Shown in pieces: positions 9,301-15,654 of a stretch of 64,000 nucleotides of DNA. The first letter of the stretch is position 1; the number at the start of each line of letters is the position of its first letter. The notes beneath the pieces were generated by a model that was not told where the DNA came from, searched no databases, and saw only the letters and a program-made list of their open reading frames with translations. The translations under genes and the position numbers were made by a program. The stretch comes from Pseudoxanthomonas kaohsiungensis (GTDB lineage: Bacteria; Pseudomonadota; Gammaproteobacteria; Xanthomonadales; Xanthomonadaceae): the NCBI RefSeq assembly GCF_010211765.1, contig NZ_PDWO01000001.1, positions 186,001-250,000 on the forward strand, written 5' to 3'.

Positions 9301-9591
9301 AAAGATCGCGGTGACCTGAGAAAATCCGTTGCGGGAAAGCGAACGGGTGCTGGTCAGGCCCGGAATTCCGGCCAGCGCCGTCTCCAGCGGATAGGTCACC
9401 TGGCGTTCGATCTGGCCGGGAGCCAACGCCGGGGCGATGGTGTTGATCTGGACTTGGCGGTTGGTGATGTCGGGCACCGCATCGATCGGCAGCTGGCTCA
9501 GCTGGAACAAGCCGTAGGCAGCGATCAGCGCGGAGAGGAAGACCACGGGCCATCGAAAGCGGACGGCCAGCGCAATAAGTCGATTGAACAT
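6370..9591 (-). CDS. czcA: heavy-metal RND transporter CzcA (copy 1)
   Basis: Proton-driven inner-membrane pump of the HME-RND family, 1073 aa, which with CzcB and CzcC exports Zn2+, Cd2+ or Co2+ across the outer membrane. The start at 9591 (MFNRLIALAVRFRWPVVF) is preferred over the longer open frame to 9807, whose extra 72 residues overlap czcB and are not protein-like. Diagnostic features are PIDAVPDITNRQVQ near the N-terminus and the TM4 proton-relay motif LGALDFGILVDGAVIIVEA, the DFG...D form of divalent-cation pumps, as opposed to the Cus form. Two large periplasmic loops and the duplicated 6+6 helix layout are present. An His/Glu-containing insert HATDHAGEHET lies in the central cytoplasmic linker. 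It follows czcB after 10 bases. Confidence 0.92.
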   Translation of the reverse strand: MFNRLIALAVRFRWPVVFLSALIAAYGLFQLSQLPIDAVPDITNRQVQINTIAPALAPGQIERQVTYPLETALAGIPGLTSTRSLSRNGFSQVTAIFTDQTDIWFARQQVAERMREVQEDLPEGVTPMMSPVTTGLGEVLMWTVDFTTFDENALAQPNQPGWHAGEVYLTPEGQRLATPQERATYLRTVQDWMIAPQMRGTPGLAGVDTIGGYVKEYAVQPDPARLAAYGLGLPDLVQALERSNVQAGAGFVQRAGEGLVVRADALAQTADDLGRAPVANRDGLVIRVSDVATVGIGRAPRLGTATRDGHEAVLGTALMIAGGNSRTVAQAAAARLEQVNKSLPPGIVAEPVLDRSQLVNATIRTVARNLTEGALLVVLVLFLMLGNIRAAAITALVIPLSFLFAVIGMNRFGISGNLMSLGALDFGILVDGAVIVVEATLLLLAKRQAELGRPLAVSERMKVVVEASSTMMRPAAFGQLIILLVFAPILTLQGVEGKTFQPMAATFMLALIGAFIFSFTFVPAMAALLVRAPKEKASAGHATDHAGEHETRLIRAVRRRAEPVIRQAVARPKAVLAGALLMLAIGVTAFVSLGREFMPTLDEGNLAMQALRIPSTSLEQSLAMQLALEKTIAAEPEVATVFSRTGTAEAAIDPMPVNISDSVIVLKPRDQWPDPKLDKEALIERLESRVGDQIGNAFEFSQPIELRFNELISGVRTDLAVMVFGDDFNTLQSVADQVALKLRGIDGAADVRVEQVSGLPTLTVRIDHAAAALYGLTAADVSDALAIGVGGASAGRIFEGDRRFDVVVRFNEEARNDPAQLAALPIATPNGAVVPLSSVARIEVTEGPNQISRNNGSRRVVVQANVRGRDLGGFVGEAQAAVAAVEVPAGVYLTWGGQFENLQRAEQRLLLVIPIVFLLIGSLLYMALGSIREAALVFACVPLALVGGALALLLRGMPFSVSAAVGFIAVSGVATLNGLVLMQAIRERLDAGDAPLEAAAAGAASRLRAVLTTALVAIVGFIPMALSTSAGAEVQKPLATVVIGGLISATVLTLLVLPTFAARAAARAAKEET

Positions 9592-9601
9592 ATCGTCGTC
9601 C

Positions 9602-10795
9602 TCAGTGCCCGTGCTCGGCCTCGCCCTTGGCCAACTCGGCCTTGAGCAGGAACGCGTTGCTGCTGGCGATTCGCTCATCGCCGGACAGCCCATTGAGGAT
9701 CTCCACGTGTCCGCCGGCGCGACGTCCGGCCAAGACCGGCACAGCGCGGAAGCCATCGGTGCCTGCGACAAAGACCACTGAGCGACCCTCGATGGCCTGC
9801 ACCGCATCGGCCGGCACCGTCAGAACGTCGGTCTTGTCAGCAGCGACCACCACGCCCGCAACCGGCGACCCCGCCGGCGGCAGGTCGGCCGCCTCTGCAC
9901 GAGCGCGGATGATCGCCACGCCGCTCTGTTCGCGCACGTCGGCCGCAGCGCCAATGATGGTGGCTTCGAAGTTGCCCGATGGACCGGTCACCTCGATCCG
10001 CATACCCGGGCTGACCTGTGTCACCAAGGCCGGTGGCGCGGTGAACACCAGTTCGGTCTGCGTGGGGTCGGAGACGTTGGCGACGATGTCGCCCGCGTTC
10101 ACGAACCCGCCCGGTGTGGCCTGGACGGCGCCGACCACCCCGGTCACCGGACTGGCGATCGTGGTGCGCCCCTGCGCATCGGGCGAGCCGGCGGCGGCCA
10201 CTTGGGCGCGGGCCGCGCGGGCGGTGGCGTCGGCCGCAAGCGATCGCGCGCGGGACGCCTCCAGTTCCTGGCGGGCCACCACACCTTGATCGACCAAGGA
10301 CTGATCGCGCTGCAGCACCAACCGTGCCGCCTCGGCCTCAGCCGACGCTGCGTCCGCGCTGGCCCGCAGAGTCGCTGCCTCGCCGCTGACGACCACCACC
10401 AGCGGCTCTCCCGTCTGGATCTGTGATCCGGGCGCTACCAGCACGCGCTCAACGCGGCCACCAATGGCCGCGGCGATCGACGCACGGGCACCCACCGCTG
10501 GCTCGACCCGGCCGCTCAGGCGGGTTTCGTGGCCACCACCGCGGCTTACGGCCACCACATCGATACCCGAAGCTTTGATTTGGTCCGGCGTCAGTGCAAT
10601 GAGCCCTTCCTCGCCTTCAGCCTCAGGTTTGCCTTCGGCATGTCCATCGCCTTCATCGTCATGGTCATCGGCCTGCGCGTGCTGGTCGGCACTTTCGGTG
10701 GCAGGCGTGCCCAACAGACGCGCCAGCCCGAAGCCGGCGCCCAATGCCAGCAGGATCGCCGCAGCGAGCCAGAGGCGATTGTTCTTTTTGTTCAT
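9602..10795 (-). CDS. czcB: periplasmic adaptor CzcB (copy 1)
   Basis: 397 aa membrane-fusion protein linking CzcA to CzcC. It begins with a short cytoplasmic KK stretch and one signal/anchor helix (LWLAAAILLALGAGFGLARLL), then an acidic, His-rich segment (DQHAQADDHDDEGDGHAEG, about residues 38-57) likely to bind metal, then the barrel-sandwich/lipoyl, coiled-coil alpha-hairpin (about 130-215, Ala/Arg/Glu-rich) and beta-barrel domains. It ends in a His motif (GEAEHGH). The start codon overlaps the stop of czcC by four bases (ATGA), showing translational coupling. Confidence 0.92.
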   Translation of the reverse strand: MNKKNNRLWLAAAILLALGAGFGLARLLGTPATESADQHAQADDHDDEGDGHAEGKPEAEGEEGLIALTPDQIKASGIDVVAVSRGGGHETRLSGRVEPAVGARASIAAAIGGRVERVLVAPGSQIQTGEPLVVVVSGEAATLRASADAASAEAEAARLVLQRDQSLVDQGVVARQELEASRARSLAADATARAARAQVAAAGSPDAQGRTTIASPVTGVVGAVQATPGGFVNAGDIVANVSDPTQTELVFTAPPALVTQVSPGMRIEVTGPSGNFEATIIGAAADVREQSGVAIIRARAEAADLPPAGSPVAGVVVAADKTDVLTVPADAVQAIEGRSVVFVAGTDGFRAVPVLAGRRAGGHVEILNGLSGDERIASSNAFLLKAELAKGEAEHGH

Positions 10796-12051
10796 GGTGT
10801 CTCCCCAAAGGGGGCGCGTCCTTCAAGGAGCGCCAAATCGATTTCGGCCATGACGCGCGCCTGGCGCGCGTCCACAGCGGCGTTGCGAGCGGCGATGAGT
10901 GCCGCACGCGAGCTACGAAGTTCCAACTGTGAAATGCGGCCGGCATCGAACCCGACCCGCGAGAGGCGATAGGCTTCCTCGGCCGCGGCCACGCCGCTAT
11001 CGGCCGCTCGGGTGCGGCTGTTGGATGCCTCGAGCGTCGCTTGCGCCGCAAGGCGATCGGCATAGGCGGCTTGCTTCTGCGCAGTCAGTCGTGCCTCGGC
11101 GGCGCGCTGGTCCGCGTAAGCCGCACGTATCCCACCGCGATTGCGATCGAACAGTGGCACGGTCAGAGTGATGCCTGCCGTCATGGCGTCATCGCCCGTT
11201 TCCTCGAAGCGGCGCAGTCCCACGGCGGCACTGACGTCTGGCAGCGCACGACGCTTCTCGACGGTGACCAGACGGCTGGCCGCCTCGAGTTCGGCCTGTG
11301 CGACCTGAACGGACAGCGGATCGTTGGTTTGGACCAACGAGGCCTTGGGCTCCCGGTCGAGCAGGCTATTGCCTACCGTTGCGACAGGCGTCGGAAGCAT
11401 CGCCCAGGCGCTGAGCCGGGCGAAGGCAGCATCACGAATCGCTCGTGCTTCATCCAGGGTCGCGCGTGCGCTTTCAACTTCGCTCTGGGCTTGGACGCTG
11501 CGCAATGTGGCCTCGCGTCCCTCCCTGACCAGGGCAGCCACCGCCTGGGCGTCCTGCTCGATCAGCGACAGGGCTTCGGTAGCTAACGCATAGCGCCGCT
11601 CAGAAGCTTCGGCTGCCGAATACACCTGGGCCAGTTGGCCAGCCGACCACCACCGTTGCTGCCCGGCCCGCAGGTCGGCAGCCAAGGCCTCCGACTGGGC
11701 GGCTTGGATTCGGGCCCGGCGTTTGCCCCACAACTCCAGGGGCTGATTGACCGCCAACGTGTTCTCGGCGGCGCGGTTACCGCTGTAGGGTCCACTGCCG
11801 GAGAAGTTCTCGCGGTCGTAGGACAGGGTGGGATTGGGCAAGGCGGCGGCTTGCTGGGCGCGAGCCTGGGCCGCATCGGACAGTGCCTGCGCTTCGAGCG
11901 TCGACGGCATGGCGTCGAGCCGCTCGATCAGGGACTCATAGGTGGGGGCAGAATCGGTGGCCGCTTGCATCGCCCACGCGGGCGACACCATGGCCAGAAC
12001 GACCACTGCAAGCCCAACCGTCCATCGTGGACGGCCAAGCATGATCAACAT
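10792..12051 (-). CDS. czcC: outer-membrane factor CzcC (TolC family, copy 1)
   Basis: 419 aa outer-membrane channel subunit. A signal peptide (VGLAVVVLAMVSPAWA) is followed by the repeated helical OEP domains: AAALPNPTLSYDRENFSG, LWGKRRARIQAAQSEALAADL and VPLFDRNRGGIRAA are typical of the CzcC/CusC branch. Length matches the family (about 410-430). It is the first pump gene of the minus-strand operon, 59 bases downstream of the small His-rich protein. Confidence 0.9.
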   Translation of the reverse strand: MLIMLGRPRWTVGLAVVVLAMVSPAWAMQAATDSAPTYESLIERLDAMPSTLEAQALSDAAQARAQQAAALPNPTLSYDRENFSGSGPYSGNRAAENTLAVNQPLELWGKRRARIQAAQSEALAADLRAGQQRWWSAGQLAQVYSAAEASERRYALATEALSLIEQDAQAVAALVREGREATLRSVQAQSEVESARATLDEARAIRDAAFARLSAWAMLPTPVATVGNSLLDREPKASLVQTNDPLSVQVAQAELEAASRLVTVEKRRALPDVSAAVGLRRFEETGDDAMTAGITLTVPLFDRNRGGIRAAYADQRAAEARLTAQKQAAYADRLAAQATLEASNSRTRAADSGVAAAEEAYRLSRVGFDAGRISQLELRSSRAALIAARNAAVDARQARVMAEIDLALLEGRAPFGETP

Positions 12052-12110
12052 GGAAGAACTCCTGGATCAGACGATGACGTGGGAAGCCCGCAAATCGCGG
12101 GAAACGCACA

Positions 12111-12446
12111 TCAGGCCCGCGGAGGCCTCATCGGTCCTTCCAGGATGCCCGCCAAGGGCAAGGGGTCGGCATAACCGACCGGGAGCAAGCGCTTGAGCGG
12201 CGCGTTGCGCATGGCCACATCCGGCAGGATGTTGGCGGACGCATGGTGACAGTGGTGGTGGCCACATGCCCCATGGGAACGGGTGTCGCCCTCATCGTCA
12301 TGCGGACCGGCCTGCAGCTCACTGGTGGCATGAGCCGCCGTTCCCTCGAAAGCGCAGGCAAAGGCATCCAAGACAGGCAACGTCACCAGCACCGCCAACA
12401 GCAGTGCAGCGATCATTCGCCTCGGATTTGCAAGCCAGCGGATCAT
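12111..12446 (-). CDS. czcI: CzcI-like small His-rich periplasmic protein
   Basis: 111 aa with signal peptide (IAALLLAVLVTLPVLDAFA) and a periplasmic domain containing a dense metal-ligand cluster CGHHHCHHAS (about residues 61-70) plus an acidic HDDEGD stretch. Position immediately upstream of czcC on the same strand, size and composition match the CzcI class found at the head of czc operons, where it is thought to modulate metal sensing. The assignment is by position and composition, not by a diagnostic motif. The promoter of the operon should lie upstream of 12446, in the 96 bases shared with the divergent HXXEE gene. Confidence 0.65.
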   Translation of the reverse strand: MIRWLANPRRMIAALLLAVLVTLPVLDAFACAFEGTAAHATSELQAGPHDDEGDTRSHGACGHHHCHHASANILPDVAMRNAPLKRLLPVGYADPLPLAGILEGPMRPPRA

Positions 12447-12542
12447 GGGACGTATACGCTACCTAGAGGTGGCACCCGGACACAATAACAATGTGGTGAA
12501 GGGCCCTGCATGGGTCCTACGCCACTATTTGGGAGGATCCGA

Positions 12543-13100
12543 GTGGAAAAGCCGCGAAAAGGTTCCTTACTGGTGCTGTCGGCCGCCGCGTTCTCCCTGT
12601 TGGTTCCGTGGTTGGGCTATGTCTACCTGGGGCCGTTGTACGCCAGCCTGTTCCTGGTCGGGTATGGCGGGGGCTTCGCCCTGTGGCTCCTGGTACCAGC
12701 CGCTCCCCTCTGGGGCTCTGTTCGCCTGCCATACTGGCTGACGCTGGCCGCATTCCTGTTGTTGCATAAGGTCGAGGAGAACCAGGCCGCATTCTTCGAG
12801 GCGGTATCGAATAGGATTACGGGGGATCCAGCCCCTGGGATGTCCGTAGGCGTGGCTATCGGGCTGCTAGTGATCCCCGTGGGCGCATGGCTGGCAATCC
12901 CGTTGCTGCTGCGGCGCGGTTACGAACTCGGTCGATATCTGGCGTGGACGTTCTTCGCCTCTATGGGGCTTACCGAGTTGGCCCATTTCCTGATGCCAGT
13001 ACTGGCCAACGAGCCTTATGGATATTTCCCAGGGATGGCCAGCGTGGTCATTCTCGCGCCACTGGCTTGGTGGGGGATGTGGCGACTGTCCAACGAATGA
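12543..13100 (+). CDS. HXXEE-domain membrane protein
   Basis: Polytopic membrane protein of about 185 aa with five to six hydrophobic segments and the family-defining motif HKVEEN inside one of them. The GTG at 12543 is chosen because GGGAGGA (12531-12537) precedes it at a standard distance; an ATG at 12510 lacks such a site. The biochemical role of HXXEE proteins is unknown; conserved buried His and Glu suggest metal coordination or a hydrolase-like site, but this is inference. It diverges from the czc operon with 96 bases between them, so both promoters share this short region and may be coregulated. Confidence 0.7.
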   Translation: MEKPRKGSLLVLSAAAFSLLVPWLGYVYLGPLYASLFLVGYGGGFALWLLVPAAPLWGSVRLPYWLTLAAFLLLHKVEENQAAFFEAVSNRITGDPAPGMSVGVAIGLLVIPVGAWLAIPLLLRRGYELGRYLAWTFFASMGLTELAHFLMPVLANEPYGYFPGMASVVILAPLAWWGMWRLSNE

Positions 13101-13237
13101 GTGGTACGGTTCATTTAGATTCGTTGTCAACGAGTCCACAGCGTTAGATCGCGTCCACGTTGGTCAGTTGCAGCCGAAGAATCGCGACCCCTCAGCCTTT
13201 GATCGCTTGTTGATGCTCCAGGACAGAGTCTTTCTTC

Positions 13238-14044
13238 CTATAAGCACACATCGCCGGCGGATGTCTTCGACAACAAATCTGCGATCAACCGGCTTTTGCT
13301 GATCAACCGGACGCAAGGAATATTGCCCACTGGGTAGGTTTCCAAGCGCATCATTCGCTCAGTTCCGAAATCCAAATACACCGGACACGTGGCACTCAAC
13401 CAAGTCGTGTACGGACGCCTCCAGTGGTACTGATGGTGTCCGATGTAGGATGCCTCTACCTGTCCCATGATGTGGTGAAGTGAAAAAACTTCATGCATAT
13501 TTCCTTCGGGCCACTCGGCCTTGTCTTTGGCGATGAGAGAGAATTTGAAGTACATGCCGTTGGCACTGTGGCTGCTCGGCGGGCGGCTCACACGCACCCA
13601 AGCCAAGTCCTGCGCCCACTTCAACGAGGGGTCAGGGAGTATGTGGTGCAGCGAGAAGGACGAGGCGAATTTTCGGGCATCAACTATCCACACGAGGTTC
13701 TTATAGAACTCCTCACGAGACGAGCGCTCGGCGTCGGTCATGGCTGAGTGCTGGACCTCGATATAAAGCCCGCCCGGTGACTTGATGTCCGCCCGATGAA
13801 CTTCCCCAGTGGGCGCCGTGTGAGAGACCTCCCTGCACTGTGACGGAAACAGGTTCTTCCAGGCGCGGTGCCATTCCGTCTCGTTCTCCCACCAGGGATC
13901 GCAGTTCTTGCGTCCCGCGTGCGCCCAATGATGCATGACCTTAGGGCCACACTTGGCGACGGCCGGCGCCCCGCATTGGCCGCATATACCATTAGCTCCT
14001 GACGTGGCCTCTTGCGGTACCCCCTCCACCAATGCGTACTGCAT
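13238..14044 (-). CDS. competence protein CoiA-like nuclease family protein
   Basis: 268 aa soluble protein. The start at 14044 (MQYALVEG) is favoured over 14098 because AAGGAG lies five bases before it. The N-terminus has a Zn-finger-like CGQCGAPAVAKCG, then HHWAHAG and, about 30 residues on, ETEWHRAWKNLF followed by ADIKSPGGLYIEVQHS. This order (Cys finger, HWAH, E-x-WH-x-WK, then D...E-x-Q) is that of CoiA-like PD-(D/E)xK nucleases, where Asp and Glu-x-Gln are the catalytic residues. In Streptococcus CoiA aids recombination of incoming DNA; in proteobacteria family members are mostly uncharacterised and often sit in mobile islands. Convergent with the HXXEE gene and adjacent to the Tn3-family locus. 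Confidence 0.72.
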   Translation of the reverse strand: MQYALVEGVPQEATSGANGICGQCGAPAVAKCGPKVMHHWAHAGRKNCDPWWENETEWHRAWKNLFPSQCREVSHTAPTGEVHRADIKSPGGLYIEVQHSAMTDAERSSREEFYKNLVWIVDARKFASSFSLHHILPDPSLKWAQDLAWVRVSRPPSSHSANGMYFKFSLIAKDKAEWPEGNMHEVFSLHHIMGQVEASYIGHHQYHWRRPYTTWLSATCPVYLDFGTERMMRLETYPVGNIPCVRLISKSRLIADLLSKTSAGDVCL

Positions 14045-14307
14045 TCCGTCTCCTTGTCCGCGACTGTCTAGTTGCATCCAATGAACATCATGATGCATCG
14101 ATAACGATGTCCGCGACGAGCAACCAGGGGCCGGGGCCGATGTGATTGGGGCCAGTAGCCGGCGGCTGCACCCCTAATCGCTGCACGGGAGGATCGCTGT
14201 GCATGTCCGTAGATTGACCCGCGCTCGAGTTGCTAACATCGAGATGTATGAGCAGGTAAAGTCCGAAACGACTAGGGAGTCGGGCCCGTAATGCGCATCG
14301 ACGACGC

Positions 14308-14328
14308 TGTCACTTCCGGAAGTTGTCA
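14308..14328. repeat. palindrome ACTTCCGGAAGT flanked by TGTCA direct repeats, upstream of the recombinase
   Basis: Bases 14312-14323 are a perfect 12-base palindrome, bracketed by TGTCA at 14308-14312 and 14324-14328. It lies about 40 bases upstream of the tyrosine recombinase start, the place where Tn4430-type transposons hold the internal resolution site (inverted TnpI-binding motifs). It may equally be an operator. No function can be proved from sequence. Confidence 0.35.
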
Positions 14329-14364
14329 TGGGGTCATTTCTATGGCCTTGGGCAGATCTGCCGC

Positions 14365-15636
14365 ATGAGCAGTCTGGATGCATATCTTGAGGCTGCCACC
14401 CGCGACAACACACGGCGCAGCTATGCCTCGGCTCTTCGTCATTTCGAGGTGGAGTGGAAAGGACACCTCCCTGCCACGCCGGACAGCGTGGCCCGCTACC
14501 TGGCGACTTACGCCGGCCAGCTGGCCGTCAGCACATTGCGCCACCGGCTTGCAGCCTTGGCTGCGTGGCATCGGGACCATGGCTTTGTCGATCCGACTCG
14601 ATCCGCGCTGGTACGCAAAGTCCTGAAAGGCATCCAGACTTTGCATCCGGCGCCGGTTAAGCAAGCTGAGCCCCTGCAGATCCGGCGGTTGGCAGAGCTC
14701 GACCACTGGCTAGCCGGAGCCATCGAGGCCGCCGATCAGCGGAGGGACCGACCGGCAGGGCTGAGGCATCGGCGCGACCGGGCCTTAGTCCTGTTGGGGT
14801 TTTGGCGAGGCTTCCGTGGCGATGAGCTGCTCCGCTTGGAGGTGGAGCACTTGAAACCGGTGCCCGGCGAAGGGATGACCTGCTTCCTGCCACGCAGCAA
14901 GGGAGACCGGCAGGCGGCCGGTGCCACCTACAAGGTGCCCGCACTGTCGCGCCTGTGTCCGGTTGAGGCGACGCAGGACTGGATCCTAATGGCCGACTTG
15001 CGGACAGGTCCGGTGTTCCGTGGGGTAGACCGCTGGGGCCATGTGGGCGCAGAGCCCCTCCATCCCAATAGCCTAATTCCACTGATGAGAGATCTGCTCG
15101 TGTGCGCTGGGTTCGCCGACGCGCATGCCTATAGCAGCCATTCGTTGCGCCATGGCTTTGCAACCTGGGCCAACGACCAAGGCTGGGATATGAAAGCGTT
15201 GATGGAGTACGTGGGTTGGCGGGATGTGCACTCAGCCATGCGTTACCTGGATGGACGTGACCCATTCGCACGGGAGCGGATCGAGGCCAGCCTGCCGGCT
15301 ACTGCCCAGCCGGTCGCGCAGTCGGTCCTGCCAGCCCCCCATGTGCTTGAACGGCAGAGTTTGACACTGCGTCTGGTTCTGAACCCATTCGCCCGTGGAG
15401 GCCGGGGCATGGCCAAGGCGCGTGCCCGAATCGAGGAGATCTGCCTAGCGCCATTTCAGGCCCAACGCCTCAATGTCGAGGGCACTGAGTACCGCATATT
15501 TGTAGTGGAGGCTACAGAGCAAGATCTGGACGAACGACTGGCCATCCTACTAGATGACTTGCATCGCATGGCAGATACGCATCATTGCTTCCTGGAAGCC
15601 TCCCTCATCAGCGGCGATGGACGCCACTGGGACTGA
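14365..15636 (+). CDS. tnpI: tyrosine recombinase of a Tn3-family transposon (TnpI-like)
   Basis: Predicted cointegrate resolvase, 423 aa from the start at 14365 (MSSLDAYLEAATRDNTRRSY); an upstream ATG at 14323 gives 14 unlikely extra residues. An N-terminal SAM-like core-binding domain (about 1-100) precedes the catalytic domain with Arg in FWRGFRGDELLRLE (about 147), HSLRHGFATWAN (HxxR, about 259), GWRDVHSAM and the nucleophile in MRYLDGRD (about 293). An additional ~115-residue C-terminal domain (from about 308 to the end) is not part of the standard 280-residue TnpI fold and I do not recognise it. The gene ends 18 bases before tnpA, same direction, as in Tn3 elements that use a tyrosine recombinase instead of a serine resolvase. 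Confidence 0.85.
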   Translation: MSSLDAYLEAATRDNTRRSYASALRHFEVEWKGHLPATPDSVARYLATYAGQLAVSTLRHRLAALAAWHRDHGFVDPTRSALVRKVLKGIQTLHPAPVKQAEPLQIRRLAELDHWLAGAIEAADQRRDRPAGLRHRRDRALVLLGFWRGFRGDELLRLEVEHLKPVPGEGMTCFLPRSKGDRQAAGATYKVPALSRLCPVEATQDWILMADLRTGPVFRGVDRWGHVGAEPLHPNSLIPLMRDLLVCAGFADAHAYSSHSLRHGFATWANDQGWDMKALMEYVGWRDVHSAMRYLDGRDPFARERIEASLPATAQPVAQSVLPAPHVLERQSLTLRLVLNPFARGGRGMAKARARIEEICLAPFQAQRLNVEGTEYRIFVVEATEQDLDERLAILLDDLHRMADTHHCFLEASLISGDGRHWD

Positions 15637-15654
15637 CAACTACCTCGAGATCCG

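Noticed and set aside
9592-9807. N-terminal extension of czcA copy 1
   Set aside because: The extension overlaps czcB and is not protein-like; MFNRLIALAVRF matches the normal HME-RND N-terminus.
14330-14368. GGGGTCATTTCTATGGCC... as Tn3 left terminal repeat
   Set aside because: It begins with GGGG but no matching inverted copy was found to the right, and it sits too close to the recombinase start.
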